In this document: in pieces, positions 36,271-47,980 of the stretch
Numbering within the stretch: the first letter of the stretch is position 1
How the letters are laid out: every line of letters starts with the position of its first letter
Source of the DNA: Chrysoperla carnea
Lineage: Eukaryota > Arthropoda > Insecta > Neuroptera > Chrysopidae
DNA: 64,000 nt
Reading direction: 5' to 3'
Assembly: GCF_905475395.1 (NCBI RefSeq)
Contig: NW_025408250.1
Coordinates: 1-64,000, forward strand
Position numbers and translations under genes: made by a program
Notes under the pieces: generated by a model
Seen by the model: the letters and a program-made list of their open reading frames with translations, nothing else
Database searches by the model: none
What the model was told of the DNA's origin: nothing

Positions 36271-39200
36271 ATGAATACTAGAATACAATGGAATGTAAAT
36301 GGCTTTTTCAATAAACTGCCAGAGATAAAAATATTAATATCCCAATATCAACCAGCAATAATATGCCTCCAAGAATCTCACTTAAAACACAATCAAGTAG
36401 CAAACATAAATAATTACACACAATTCAGATATGATCACATAGACGGTCTACAAGCCTCCGGTGGAGTTATTACGTTCATACACAAAAACATATTTTCAAA
36501 AAAAGTAAACATAACGACACAATTACAAGTGATTGCGACTGAGACATATTTGAACAAAAACGAAAAAATATGCATCTGCAATATGTATATTCCACCCAAC
36601 AAGAAATTTAATTCCGAAGATATTGAAAATGTAATGTCACAATTAACAAAGCCTTTCATATTACTTGGTGATTTAAACACACACAGTAAAATTTGGGGCT
36701 CTACACATACGAACTGTAGAGGACATCAAATTGAAAAGCTATTGACCAGTAACAACGAAATAAATATAATAAATTCTGGAAGACCAACACACTTATCATT
36801 CTCGACTGGCAATTACTCCGCAATCGACATAACAATTGCAACAAACAATCTTGCCCCTAAACTTGAATGGAACACTCATGATACAACACTATCGAGTGAC
36901 CACTTTCCAATAATCATTAGTCAGAAAAACCGTTCAGGAAATTCATCAGAATACACATTCTAAAAATACAACTTTAAAATAGCAAACTGGGAACTTTTCA
37001 ACTCAATTACAAAAACAAACATACAGAAAGATCTTTCTATAGATAAAACCCTGGAACATCTCTATACAATAATCCAATATGCAATAGATAAAACCATTCC
37101 AAAAAAATTCATAAACTATAAGCAAAAACGAGTTCCATGGTGGACCAAAGAAATAGCTGACCTAATAAAACAACAAAGAAAACTCCAAAGGAAATACTAT
37201 CGCTCTAAAAATATTGAAATATTTATTGAATAGAAAAAAATAAGATCTAAAACGAGGAGAGAAATTCTCAAAGAAAAAAGAAATAGTTGGAATCAATTCA
37301 TACAAGCCATAAATACATCCACACCTGAAACTGAAATATGGGCCAATATAAAAAGAATAACAACTCAAAGAAAACAATTTGAACCAATAAATGCAATAGA
37401 AACAGCTAATGGATTAACTACTGACAGCCAAAAAATTGCAGACACATTTGCATCACATATAGCTAACTTATCAAACAATCAAGATAACAATGAAGAAGAA
37501 GAAGAAGATACAATATCATTTTCCCCAAACAGTGTAGATGAATTTGATTACAATGCCCCTTTTACTCACAACGAATTTGAAATAGCCCTAAAAGAGGTTG
37601 AAAGCTCCTGCCCTGGATTGGACGGTATCACCATTCAAATGATACAAAATCTTCATACTACAGCTAAGACCACACTGTTCTCTCTCCTAAACAAAATTTG
37701 GGAAACACATAGTATCCCAAAGTCCTGGAAGGAAGTCCTAATCGTCCCTATCCACAAGCAGGGCAGAGAAAAGCTAAACCCAAATAGCTATAGACCAATT
37801 TCAATAACAAACCACTTCGCAAAAATTTTAGAGCGACTAGTATTTAAGAGATTACAATGGATACTAGCAACCCAAAATTTATTAAACAAACAACAATACG
37901 GATTCAGAAAAAATAGATCAACGCAGGATTGTTTAAATATATTTGACACTGACATCAAAAATGCTCTAGCAACGAACGAAAATCTATATGCTATCTATTT
38001 GGATATTAATAGAGCCTTCGACTCAATTCCCAAAAAAAAAATCCTAGATTGCTTATACAAATGGAATCTGAAAGGCAACCTCCCAATGTTTATACAAAAC
38101 TTCTTATCTGAAAGAACATTCAAAGTAAAAATACAAAACAAACTTTCATCAAGCCATCGCCAAATAAGAGGCGTACCACAAGGATCTGTTCTATCTGCGA
38201 CACTATTCAATATCGCAATAAACGATATAACAAGTAATATATGTCGCCCAATTAAAATACTTCTCTATGCTGACGATATCCTCATATATTTATCTACCTA
38301 TAACCCACAATACGCTCAAAAATATCTCCAGAAAACTATCAATAAAATAAAAAATTGGACAGAAACTAATTCGCTGGAAATATCTATCCCCAAAACAAAA
38401 TGCATGACATTTTACAGACAAAAAAAAAACCAATCAACTTAAAAATAAACAATCACACAATTCAGCATGTCAACCAGCACAAATTTTTAGGATTGATATT
38501 TGATGAAAAGATTACATGGAAAATGCACATTTCAGACTTAAAAGACAGATGCATTAAATCTCTAAATATTATTAAAGTTCTGGCCAACAAAAACATGGGT
38601 TCAGACCGAGCAACGCTCCTAAAAGTGTACAAATCGCTAATACTCAGCAAACTCGATTACGGAAGTATTATATATATGACAGCAAAAAAAAATACAATAT
38701 CAAAATTAAACACCATACAAAATAGTGCCATACGGATCATAACTGGTGCTCTCAGAACAACACCAATAACAAGTCTTCATGCTGAACTTTGCATTCTACC
38801 ATTAGAAAACCGACGACACCAATTACTCCTTAAATACTGTGCCAATATATATCAAAATCAAAATCTTGATCTTCTTAATATATTAAATAGCTCCCAATAC
38901 AACACTCATTTTGAAAGACTTAAAAGCATTCCCAAACCATTATCCTTATCAATCAAAGAAGTCCTTAACATCAACAACATACAAAATAAGATATTTAAAC
39001 AAATATCTACATATCCCCAAATTCAACAACTCCCTCCCTGGAATATAATAAAATTTGAAATCGACTTCTCGCTAACAAATAATAACAAAAGTGAAATCAG
39101 TGAATGTGAATTTAAAAAATTGTTCTCAGAAGTTTGTGAAACCAAATATTGCAACTATAAAAAAATATATACGGACGGTTCTAAAAATGACACTTCTACC

Positions 39201-39965
39201 GCCTGCGCGATTACATATGACAAAAATAATAAAATGTTTAAACTTAACCAATTAGCCTCAATATTTACTGCTGAAGCTACTGCTATTCTAAAGGCCTTAA
39301 CTTTCACTGATAATACAAATAAACTAACAAATTTTTTAATAATTAGTGATTCATTAAGTGTTCTAAAAGCAATAAATAATAAAACATCTAAAAATGCCCT
39401 GATTAAACAAATTCAATCTTATCACATTAACAGCAAACACAATATATCATTTTTATGGGTACCCAGTCATATGGGTATATATGGAAACGATATGGCTGAT
39501 CGTCTTGCGATAAAAGCCCATAACAGTACCAACCTAATTCTAAATATCTCTAGCCAAGACCTAAGAATACACATCGATAAAAAGATAAACACACACTTAA
39601 CAAATAAATGGCGAAACATTGACAACAATCAAAATAAACTGCGCGCAATAAAAAACGAGATAACACCTTGGGAAACTGCTAATCAAAATGACCGTAAATT
39701 TGAAATAATTCTAGCACGACTTAGAACCGGTCACACACTACTAACTCATTCATTTTTAATGAAAAAAGAAGCTCCACCTAACTGCGAAAAATGTCATACA
39801 CAGCTAACGGTGAAACATATTCTTCTAGATTGCACTAAATATCAACAAATAAGAAATGAAGTAAATCTTCCAAATCATCTTCAACAGCTTCTTGGAGACA
39901 GCCAACACAACATCAAACTGCTACATAAATTCTTAAAAAAATCAAATCTTATTAACAAAATATAA
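36271..39965 (+). pseudogene. LINE ORF2 polyprotein (endonuclease, reverse transcriptase, RNase H), disrupted
   Basis: The start is ATG at 36271 (MNTRIQWNVNGF), 20 bp after ORF1. Endonuclease motifs: WNVNG, CLQESH, GDLNTHSKIWGS, SSDHFPI. Interruptions: TAA at 36961-36963 after SEYTF; TAG at 37231-37233 between NIEIFIE and KKIRSK; and a one-base loss in an A10 run (38420-38429), which moves the frame. Reverse transcriptase: PNSYRPIS, RAFDSIPK, RGVPQGSVLSATLFN and the catalytic YADD at 38266-38277. RNase H: IYTDGSKND near 39160, EATAILKAL, SDSLSVLKAI, WVPSHMGIYGNDMADRLA. The C-terminal tail is CEKCHTQLTVKHILLDC. Product would act at target-primed reverse transcription; this copy cannot. Confidence 0.92.
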
Positions 39966-40130
39966 AAGTAAAACGTAATATCTGGACTTACCTATAATTA
40001 TAGCCAATAATAGACAATTTCAAATACATACCAAATCATGTAAATAAATAGATTCTAAGTTTATATTTTACACTGTGTAATGACCATGATGTTAACACAG
40101 TATAAAAAAAAAAAAAAAAAAAAAAAAAAA
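39966..40130 (+). other. LINE 3' UTR and poly(A) tail
   Basis: There are 138 bp after the ORF2 stop, ending GTTAACACAGTAT, then 27 consecutive A (40104-40130). Confidence 0.85.
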
Positions 40131-40136
40131 TATTTA
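40129..40136. repeat. candidate LINE target-site duplication (right)
   Basis: AATATTTA partly overlaps the A-tract and matches 35381-35388. Confidence 0.45.
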
Positions 40137-40190
40137 GTTGAAAAATTAATAATATATTATGTTTACTCACCTCCCATGTGTAATTAATTC

Positions 40191-40490
40191 ATCAACTTTT
40201 TGTTAAAGATTACTCGGGTTTTATCAATTTTTGTTAAAAACTCCCTCTGTTAAAAACTACCATTTATTTGTTAAAAAACTACTCCGATTTTATAAATTTT
40301 TATTAAAAATTACTTCGATTTTATAAGTTTTTGTTAAAAACTGCAGGGATTTTATAAGTTTTTGTTAAAAACTACTCCGATTTTTCTTAATTTTTTAACA
40401 AAATTGATTTGATAACTGCTTTAATACTCTGATTTTATCAATTTTTTAATAACATTGTTTTTATATCTGCTTTAATACTCTGATTTCTCG
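40191..40490. repeat. about 29-bp minisatellite at the inner edge of the right arm
   Basis: This is the mirror of 34735-35026, with units such as TTTTTGTTAAAAACTACTCC and TTTTATAAGTTTTTGTTAAA. Confidence 0.75.
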
Positions 40491-41851
40491 GGCTATATCC
40501 ATGCTAAAGAGTTTTTTGAAAAATTTTTGAGGTAAAACTTGATAATTTTTGATAGTATTCATATATGATGATATGAAATCTAACGAGACAGGAGAATTTT
40601 GATTTATTTTTATAAAACAGAGATTATTTAAGAAAATAACGTGTGTCTTTTTCTTAGGTATTGAATATGTTACTTATATGATATATAAAATAAGTAAATT
40701 ATCAATCTAACTTAAATGCAATCTTACTTATAAATCTAAAAATTTGAAATATCTCGAGAAGAGTTGATTTTATCATAAAAATAAACAAAATTTACCCTAA
40801 TTACTGCTAAGAAACATAAAAATTGATCATTTTTTATGAAAATTTCGACTTAAGACTTAACAAATACATTCATTAAAATTTGGGGTATTTACTCATTTGA
40901 AGCTTAAATTAGTGTTCTAGCACACAAAGTTAACAATTTTTAAGTATTTCTGCCAAACAAAAAAGGTGTATGAAAATATATTTTCATGATTTATATGCAC
41001 TGATCTACTGGTTGGTTTAATGGGGTCGAGTTTGTTAGGTCTGCGTGTTTTTAACCCTTGCGTTTATCTCCTGTGGTTATTTAAGAAAATAACGTATACC
41101 ACTCTAATTTATTCAAAATTATTATGGAATGTATCTGGTGTTGTGATTTATCATACATTTATCCTCACTCTTAATTCTGAAAATCATATCGTTAAGACTT
41201 GTATTTAGAGTCAGTGAGGTGAAATTATAGTTCAAAGAACAAAAAAATATTAAAATTTATGTAAAATTAATAGTTTCTTAGGCATTTTTCATCAAAAACA
41301 TAAAAGTAAACCATTTTTCATGTAAATTTTATGTTTCTTCCACCTTTTTTTGTCACTCACAAAAATAATAAGAAACAAATAATCGGGATTTACAACATAA
41401 TGTATCACTGAAACATAATAGCTACTCCTTTTTTATGTGAATCTTTTGTTTTTGAATGTTTTTTTTGTCATTTGAAGAAATAATATGACATAAAACTAGA
41501 AAAATTATTACAATCACCAATTACTTTCTGTAAAGTTGTCAATTATGTCTAAATTATTTGCACATTTACAAACTAAATTATCATTGAAACACAAAAAATG
41601 TGGATATTTTGTGAAAAATTTGGGTTTTTCCTTACTTTTTTGTCATTTTAAAAATACTATGAACTGAACTTATGGTAGAATATCAATTTTACCTATTAAG
41701 AGGCAATTAAATACCTAAAACACAAAATTTATATATATATTTTAATAAAATTTTGTTTTTTTCAACCAAGTATTGAAAACTTATGAACAAAATTTGTTGG
41801 GACCTAGCTATTTTGAAAAATTTAATGCTATTCGTATTCTATGAGGTGTAG
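40491..41851. other. noncoding AT-rich stretch, right arm
   Basis: This mirrors 33367-34734 with a few base differences. No supported gene. Confidence 0.4.
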
Positions 41852-42106
41852 TCTTTTGAAGATTATGTTGAATGTTTGGAGAACTTTAAAGAGATATCGG
41901 TTAATCAAAACCTCATAAAATCTGAAAAACTTAAACTTTATACTCAAACTCAAACAAAAATCGCTCTTAGTCCTTATGATGATAAGCGATACATTATACC
42001 TGGTTCCTATAATACACTACCTTGGAGTCACTATTCTTTGAAAACTTCTTATAAACAAAAAGTTGAAGAGATAGATGGATCTTGTATCAAAAAGAAAAAG
42101 GTATAG
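41852..42106 (+). pseudogene. C-terminal remnant of Polinton family B DNA polymerase, right-arm copy
   Basis: The sequence matches the left-arm remnant: SFEDYVECLENFK, then KIALSPYDDKRY and a basic end. A stop (TAG) lies immediately upstream of the FEDY block, so no catalytic part is attached. See 33112-33366 for the comparison with the second Polinton. Confidence 0.65.
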
Positions 42107-43474
42107 TTAATTCGTAAGCAAGATAATATCATTTATTTGTTGATGAGATCAACACTAATATCACTTAGTTCTTGTATTCATAAGTTATTAAAATTATATT
42201 TCAATAATCTAACTTTTGTTAAAAATTAGTTTAAACTTTAATTATCTATGTGTTAAAATTTGTTATATAGTTTGTAGAATCTAATATAGTATAGCAAATT
42301 GTTTAATAAGAAATGAAAAATTAATTAGAGTTTTTCTTTCGTTATAGACTTAAGTTATCTTGTATGACTGTTGATTGTTCACCTGTTTTGAGTGCATTAC
42401 TCTCCTCAACCAGCTCTTTCTTTTGTATTAAACATGCAGGTTCACAAATAAATGATCTATATGTTTTGTTTGTAAACACTGATAAAATAAAACAATTAAT
42501 AATATATGTACGTCCACTATGTATGACTTAAGCCTCTTTATTAACATTATTTGTTAAAGAATTACATATAAAGTATCTGTTGAGGAACAGTAAACAGAGA
42601 ACATGTGTTTTTGTTAGGAAATAAGAACTGGCTTCAGACTCAACACGTAAGTCTACTGTTGTTGGCTTAAGGTAACTAATCTCATCAAGGACAAATGTTA
42701 TCTTTTTCCTACATATGTCAAATTATTTTCAAACAAGTAAAACAAACAATTCTCGTGTAATGTTTCATACAAATAGCTTGATATTCTCCAAAATGTGGTA
42801 AAAAACTTGTAATAATAATAAACATCAAACAATTGACATGAAACCTACCAAAGTTTCTGAAAAACATAAAGATAAATTATTGAAAATTGTATATAATAGA
42901 CATTCATCTAAGCAAAACGCTGAGAGAAAATTAATCATCAGAGATTTTGTTTGAGTTTCCAAGTACAAAAATATACTCCCAATTGGTTTATGGATGTTTT
43001 CAAGATTGTAAAAAGCTAATCAACAGCTTCATATTCATATCTATTGGAAAACTTGAGTAGGAAACCCATCATTTTACCCTTATGAATTATTGAAAACTAA
43101 TTCCTCCTAATATATATTTAGTTCAAAAAATTTTTAAAAAGAAAAAAAAACAAAATGGTGTTAGCCAAGTGTTTTTTTTTTTTTGGTTTTAAGTAACTTG
43201 TTTTATTTACAAATTTAATTATTTATATACATCTGCTAATATTAAAATTATAGAATTAAGAAAAACAAGAGAAAATTTTATTATTTGTTGTAATATTCAA
43301 ATTATAACTCAATATATGATGGATAATGAGCACAAACTTTTCATTATATAGTAGATCTATTAAAATAAAAAAAACATTATTATTTATAAATATTTATTTA
43401 ATAACTAGCATTTTCTTTCTTCGTATGGTATGTGTTTATAATATTTTTTTATAACTTAACTATAATTATGCTCT
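42107..43474. other. noncoding AT-rich stretch, right arm
   Basis: This mirrors 31624-33111 minus a 120-bp deletion near 42250. A frame of about 38 codons at about 42838-42954 is the only small ORF of note and is unrecognised. Confidence 0.4.
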
Positions 43475-44569
43475 CTATTTTTTTTTAATACAAGTATTAA
43501 TTTCCTCAAGCAGACCATTTTCAAAAAAAGGAAAAATTTTCATATAAGTTTTTTTTTTATTATGAATAGTTTCTCTATTAAAATAGAAAATTTTATCTAA
43601 AGAAAACATCATTATTATTTTAAAACTAATAGGACATATAGTATTGCTTCCTAAAATAATACGTTTATCATATTTCATAATTCTTTTAATAGTTTCAGAT
43701 CTTTCTATGTCAATATGAATATCATTATTTTCTTTAAAATATGAAACACAATCTAATCGATGATTTAAAAATGTTAAATCCATAATTTGATTGGTCTCAG
43801 GAAAAAATCCACACTTACAAATTGCTAAATCAAAATGTTTTAATAGTTTTAAGGCACGAATGTACATTGAAAAGTAGGTTTCTTCATTTATGTTTTCATA
43901 TTGGCACTCATCAATAACCAGAATTACATTAACTTGAAACTTTTTATTCTGATAACTAACAAAATTAGTTTGTCTATAATAATTATTGCGATAGAAGTTC
44001 ATTTTAATCATTCTTAAATCATAATTTTTTAGAGATTTGTCTACAAAGACAAAAATATCAACATCACCATAACTATTAGTTTTACCCAAACGAAATGTTA
44101 CAAATCCACCAGCAATTATGATTTTACTTAGTGGAATATTCATTTCGTTTGAAAAAATCTGTACAAAACTATATATATCAATACAATCTTTAAAGCAGTT
44201 TTTTTGATTGCATTCCAAATAATTAATGAATGGATGCGGATAGGGCTTTAATTTAACTTTAAGAAAATTACTTTTCACATCACTCACAACACTCATTATT
44301 CCATTTTTAATAATATTATTAGTTATTGTTCCAATACATCCACCAATGCTTTTATCTTGCCATTCACTTCCATTAAAATGCTTAAATTTCATTGACCATG
44401 TATTATTCTCTGAATTAACATTAAAAGTTAAAATTTTAATTTGCTTATTTTCACAACAACCAACAAATAATGTCAAATAACTGCTGTTAATGGGCAGTTG
44501 TTTTAAAATATTCTTACAAACACAACTATCTTCTTCAGATGTTCCGTTAAAATATTGTTTCATATACAT
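43475..44569 (-). CDS. nucleotidyltransferase-like protein, intact 364 aa
   Basis: The ORF runs uninterrupted from ATG at 44569 (MYMKQYFNGTSEED); a second Met lies two codons on. The N-terminal about 125 residues include several Cys (VGCCE, CVCKN). From about residue 150 comes a nucleotidyltransferase-fold pattern: IIIAGGF (G154, G155), then SYGDVDIFVF with the D169-x-D171 pair, and HFDLAICKCGFF carrying a candidate third acidic residue (D247). This arrangement is known from pol-beta-type nucleotidyltransferases encoded by large DNA viruses and transposons. Substrate and reaction cannot be read from sequence. The mirror copy in the left arm has a nonsense codon at 129 and one other amino-acid change. 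Convergent with the acidic-tail gene set of the same arm and read toward the palindrome centre. It is the only full-length, undamaged protein gene of the element. Confidence 0.72.
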   Translation of the reverse strand: MYMKQYFNGTSEEDSCVCKNILKQLPINSSYLTLFVGCCENKQIKILTFNVNSENNTWSMKFKHFNGSEWQDKSIGGCIGTITNNIIKNGIMSVVSDVKSNFLKVKLKPYPHPFINYLECNQKNCFKDCIDIYSFVQIFSNEMNIPLSKIIIAGGFVTFRLGKTNSYGDVDIFVFVDKSLKNYDLRMIKMNFYRNNYYRQTNFVSYQNKKFQVNVILVIDECQYENINEETYFSMYIRALKLLKHFDLAICKCGFFPETNQIMDLTFLNHRLDCVSYFKENNDIHIDIERSETIKRIMKYDKRIILGSNTICPISFKIIMMFSLDKIFYFNRETIHNKKKTYMKIFPFFENGLLEEINTCIKKK

Positions 44570-45411
44570 TTTTATTTATTTATTTTGATATACAATCATG
44601 AGCGCTAGTAATTCTTCTCTTCCACAATCACATCTGTCTATGGTGTTTTATACCTCTCAAGTACAACTCCAAGCCATTTAAAAATTTCCTCTCTATTTAA
44701 TGATAAAGCATTGTATACAAAATTTCATGAATATTTGTGTGTATATCATGAAAACATTATGTCATCATGTCTCACCCTCCTCCTTAAATTATTCATTAAC
44801 TGTTACAATATTCTGTTTGAATTAATTTTTTCTGTTAAATTTGATTTGATAATTGTTAATAGCCTAATTTTATCGATTGCTCTAGATCACATTACTCAAT
44901 GATTTTAATGAGAAATTATTAACTTTTTAAACAATCTAAAAAAGAAAGAAAAAGGTACATGTTAATTTAACACATATTCAAATCCATTTTTTTTAAACCT
45001 CACTCTTGATTAAAATTCAAATAGAAATGTGTAAAGAAAAAAAATCATGATATTTAATTTTAAATAATATCAATGCATTCAAATTTGTACTTAGTAGATT
45101 TAATTTATTATAAATTATAGCAAAATTCATTGAGAGTGAAAGATTATATTATGAGGAGATTAATTATGGTGCAATTAATAATGAGCAGAAAAAATTATTA
45201 TGTTTTACATTAATCTAATTTTATAATTTATTTCTACTCTTTCACTTATAACAGATTTTTAAAATCGAAATGAAGATTAAAATTTCTAGTATTCATCTAC
45301 TACTTTATAAATTTGAAGTTTATCTTGGTAAGTATAAATATTTAGAAAAACAATAATCAATAATATTATATTCTTTATTACTTACAAAAAATATATTATA
45401 TTCTTTATCCT
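44570..45411. other. AT-rich intergenic stretch, right arm
   Basis: This mirrors 29688-30528 and is upstream of the nucleotidyltransferase-like gene. Nothing specific was seen. Confidence 0.4.
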
Positions 45412-45429
45412 TCATTCTCCTTCGATAAC

Positions 45430-45469
<40 letters not shown>

Positions 45470-45470
45470 A

Positions 45471-45508
<38 letters not shown>

Positions 45509-45958
45509 ACATCATCATGAACATCATCATTCTAAAAAATGATAAATCCATTGCTTTAGGTAAAAAACTATATAATTCCCATTAAAAAATTAACTTACCT
45601 CAACTCTATATTTATTGAATGGTATTTGGTTTTTTGATATTATAAAATCCGTTGTTTCGTCATATAAAGATTTATATACATATTCCATGTATAAGCGCTC
45701 TCTAAACCCTATCACACTTAATTGTTCTAGAAGAATCTTTATATAGTCCATTTCGAAAATGTTAGGGAGATTAATATCACCACCATTTTCCTAATATCGA
45801 AAACCACTAACATATTGTTCATAATCAAATGTATTACCGCAAAAAATTAATGTATGCACATCAGGATTTTCTTTCAATATATCATAAACTTGTGTTAATA
45901 ATCGATGAACGAAATTATTTAATTCGATTTTTTCGTTAAATAATTGAATGGGCTTCAT
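45412..45958 (-). pseudogene. acidic-tail gene, right-arm copy with the same nonsense codon
   Basis: Exon 1 is 45599-45958, the intron is 45532-45598, and exon 2 is 45412-45531. The same in-frame TAG as in the left arm truncates the product after SGFRY (stop at 45791-45793). Exon 2 is 120 bp against 105 bp in the left arm, owing to a longer GAT run. The intact homologue is at 61345-61934. Confidence 0.75.
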
Positions 45959-46470
45959 TTTTTTTACTCTCTCACTAAACACGATATGAAATTAATCCTT
46001 CAAAATAAGAAATCAAACTAACTTCTCTCCATTTTTCAACTTTAAATTTAAATTCTTAAGAGGTATACAAAATTAAAAATTAGAAGACGTAAGCATAAAT
46101 TAAAATATTCGAAAACAATATACTTCTTTATTCATTAGGAGCCCACATTATCAAAAATTGATTATTTTCATAATGTAGAAAAAAAATTCATTTTTAATAT
46201 GGTTAAACTTAAAGAAGAGTTTTATATACCTCCATATACAAATCTATATCGATTAGTAGATTTACTTGTGTAGTTATATAAAAAATGTATATTGCATTTG
46301 AAATTAAATTCATTATAGTTTTCTTATGACATATTGCAAACAAAATTGGTGGAATAATTTTTTTTTGTACATACTCATCTCATTTCAGAAAAAAAAAACT
46401 ACATAAACCATCAAATTTGCTAATAAAAATGTTTATACTTTTGTCAAACTAATAGAATCATATTTCAATC
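45959..46470. other. AT-rich intergenic stretch, right arm
   Basis: This mirrors 28644-29155, between two divergently read broken genes. No motif recognised. Confidence 0.4.
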
Positions 46471-46998
46471 ATGAGCATAGCAATTGTAGATTTACAAGAA
46501 TTTAAGGATGAAAAAACTAAATTTATATTAAAAGAATTGGCAATCCCGAAAAATGGTAAAGAAATACATAGTTTATAGTTAAATCACCTTATGGAAGCTA
46601 GTTTATAACTATAAATCAAAATCTTTGAATCATTGGCTGGGTGTGAATTAGCATGGAATTGATTGGGAGGATGGGTTTGCACATTTCAATGATGATCAAA
46701 CAAATGTTTGCAATATTCTAAGAGAATGCATTTATATTAAAGTATTGGAAAAGTATACAGGTGTAAGGAATTATTTTATTATGTAAATGTATGCAACATT
46801 GAAAATGTGTGGAGCGTTGATGAAGAAGGATACAAAGAATTTAAAAACAGAATTTCCTTAGATGTTATGAGCAAAAAATGTGCTATTGAAAATAGGCATA
46901 AAATATACAAAATCTCTTCACCTCTAAAACTATATATGTCCTATAAAGTATTTAAAAAAATAAATTGTCTCCATTTTTTTTTTTATAATAATAAATAA
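46471..46998 (+). pseudogene. unrecognised Polinton-associated family, copy B, right arm
   Basis: The start is MSIAIVDLQEFKDEK, continuing FILKELAIPKNGKEIHSL to a stop. The homologous middle (KSPYGS; NHWLGVN; HGIDWEDGFAHFNDD; VCNILRECIYIKVLEKY) lies in shifted frames with stops, and the end (NIENVWSVDEEGYKEFKNR onward) is open to 46998. This arm lacks the piggyBac, so it shows the gene order unbroken and gives the empty TTAA site. Paralogue of copy A. Function unknown. Confidence 0.6.
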
Positions 46999-47074
46999 AT
47001 AATACAATGTAAACACATTTATTTAGTCGACACTTTTTTTTGGATGCGTAATATATAATATTCAAAAAGTATAA

Positions 47075-47266
47075 ACAAAATTACTCAATCATCATTTTCA
47101 AGAAATTAAAGAATCATTAGACCATCCATTGGAATTTGATGGAGCCATTGAAATATTTTTGAAGAAAAATAGCTTAGAAGAATATTTACGTGATGGATTA
47201 ATTGTATGCATAACCTATGGAGGGGTTACAGCCTTAAAATGTCTTATTAATGTACGTAAAGTTTAA
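47075..47266 (+). pseudogene. short coding fragment, unknown, right-arm copy
   Basis: This is the mirror of 25537-25728: a 63-codon frame with no Met, preceded by a stop, containing LDHPLEFDGAIEIFLKKN and TYGGVTALK. It may be a decayed last exon. Confidence 0.35.
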
Positions 47267-47455
47267 TTTACATAGTGCGTACATGTTTGATGGAAAATTT
47301 TTAATTTTTAAATGTCAAATGTTAATAAATATCCTTGAAAGAATATATGCGTAATACTTCTTAGATTTAAATAGTATGTAAAATATTTGATTATATGAAC
47401 TAGTCAAGGTAATTTTAAGTAAATTGTATGTATATCAATAATTATTTATACTTCC

Positions 47456-47475
47456 TTTATAATTATTTATTCTCC
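47456..47475. other. deletion scar with filler in the right arm
   Basis: Here the right arm jumps over about 660 bp present in the left arm (about 24687-25347, holding copy A of the unknown family) and carries about 20 bp of AT-rich filler instead. This is typical of end-joining repair. Confidence 0.65.
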
Positions 47476-47669
47476 TTTTTTCATTTAATTAATATTTAAT
47501 AAATTAAGTATTTATTATTATATCCTATATAAAAAATTATCATTTTAATGGAAAATTTTTAACCAAATATTGAAGTGACCTCGAAATGACTATTTCATTT
47601 AAAACAGGTATTAGTCAATAACAATTTTGTGTTTCTTTAAATACAAACTTTGTTATTACTTCCTGGTTT

Positions 47670-47741
47670 GACTTCATAGCTTAGTGGTTACAGCACTCGC
47701 CTTCCATAAAAAAGGTTAGCGTTCAAATCTCACTCAAGTTA
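47670..47741 (+). other. tRNA-like sequence in the right Polinton end
   Basis: This is the exact mirror of 24421-24492. A box TAGCTTAGTGG at about 47677-47687 and B-box-like GTTCAAATC at about 47720-47728. Stems are degraded. Confidence 0.5.
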
Positions 47742-47866
47742 TAACAATTTTTAAAAAATCCAACAAAATCCAATGATCCAAGTAATTACATCACCAGACT
47801 ATGAGTCAGATAATTACGTCACTAGATAATAACCTTCTTACCAGACAAGGTTGGGGGGTGTGGTAG

Positions 47867-47980
47867 ACATTTACGTCACCAGACAAGTTCAATAACCTAA
47901 CAAGACATTTACGTCACCAGACAAGTTCAATAACCTAACAAGACATTTACGTCACCAGACAAGTTCAATAACCCGACAAG
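47867..47980 (-). promoter_or_regulatory. 38-bp direct repeat x3 with TGACGTAA octamers, right end
   Basis: This is the mirror of 24182-24295, with three units each containing TTACGTCA and CCAGACAAGTTCAATAAC. Confidence 0.55.

Larger units (their letters stand above)
35389..40130 (+). mobile_element. 5'-truncated non-LTR retrotransposon (LINE, RNase H-bearing I/LOA-like group)
   Basis: The domain order is zinc-knuckle ORF1 fragment, apurinic-type endonuclease, reverse transcriptase, RNase H, C-terminal Cys/His motif, short 3' UTR, then 27 A residues (40104-40130). The RNase H domain excludes most Jockey and RTE elements and points to the I/LOA/Ingi-type groups. I cannot fix the clade. A candidate 8-bp target duplication brackets it. 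The copy is dead: ORF1 lacks its start and ORF2 has two stops and a frameshift. It lies in the central spacer of the palindrome. Confidence 0.9.

Noticed and set aside
35995..38650. Minus-strand ORFs across the LINE
   Set aside because: Shadows of ORF1 and ORF2.
42838..42954. 38-codon frame MKPTKVSEKHKDKLLK...
   Set aside because: Too short, no recognisable homologue, mirror copy explained by arm identity.
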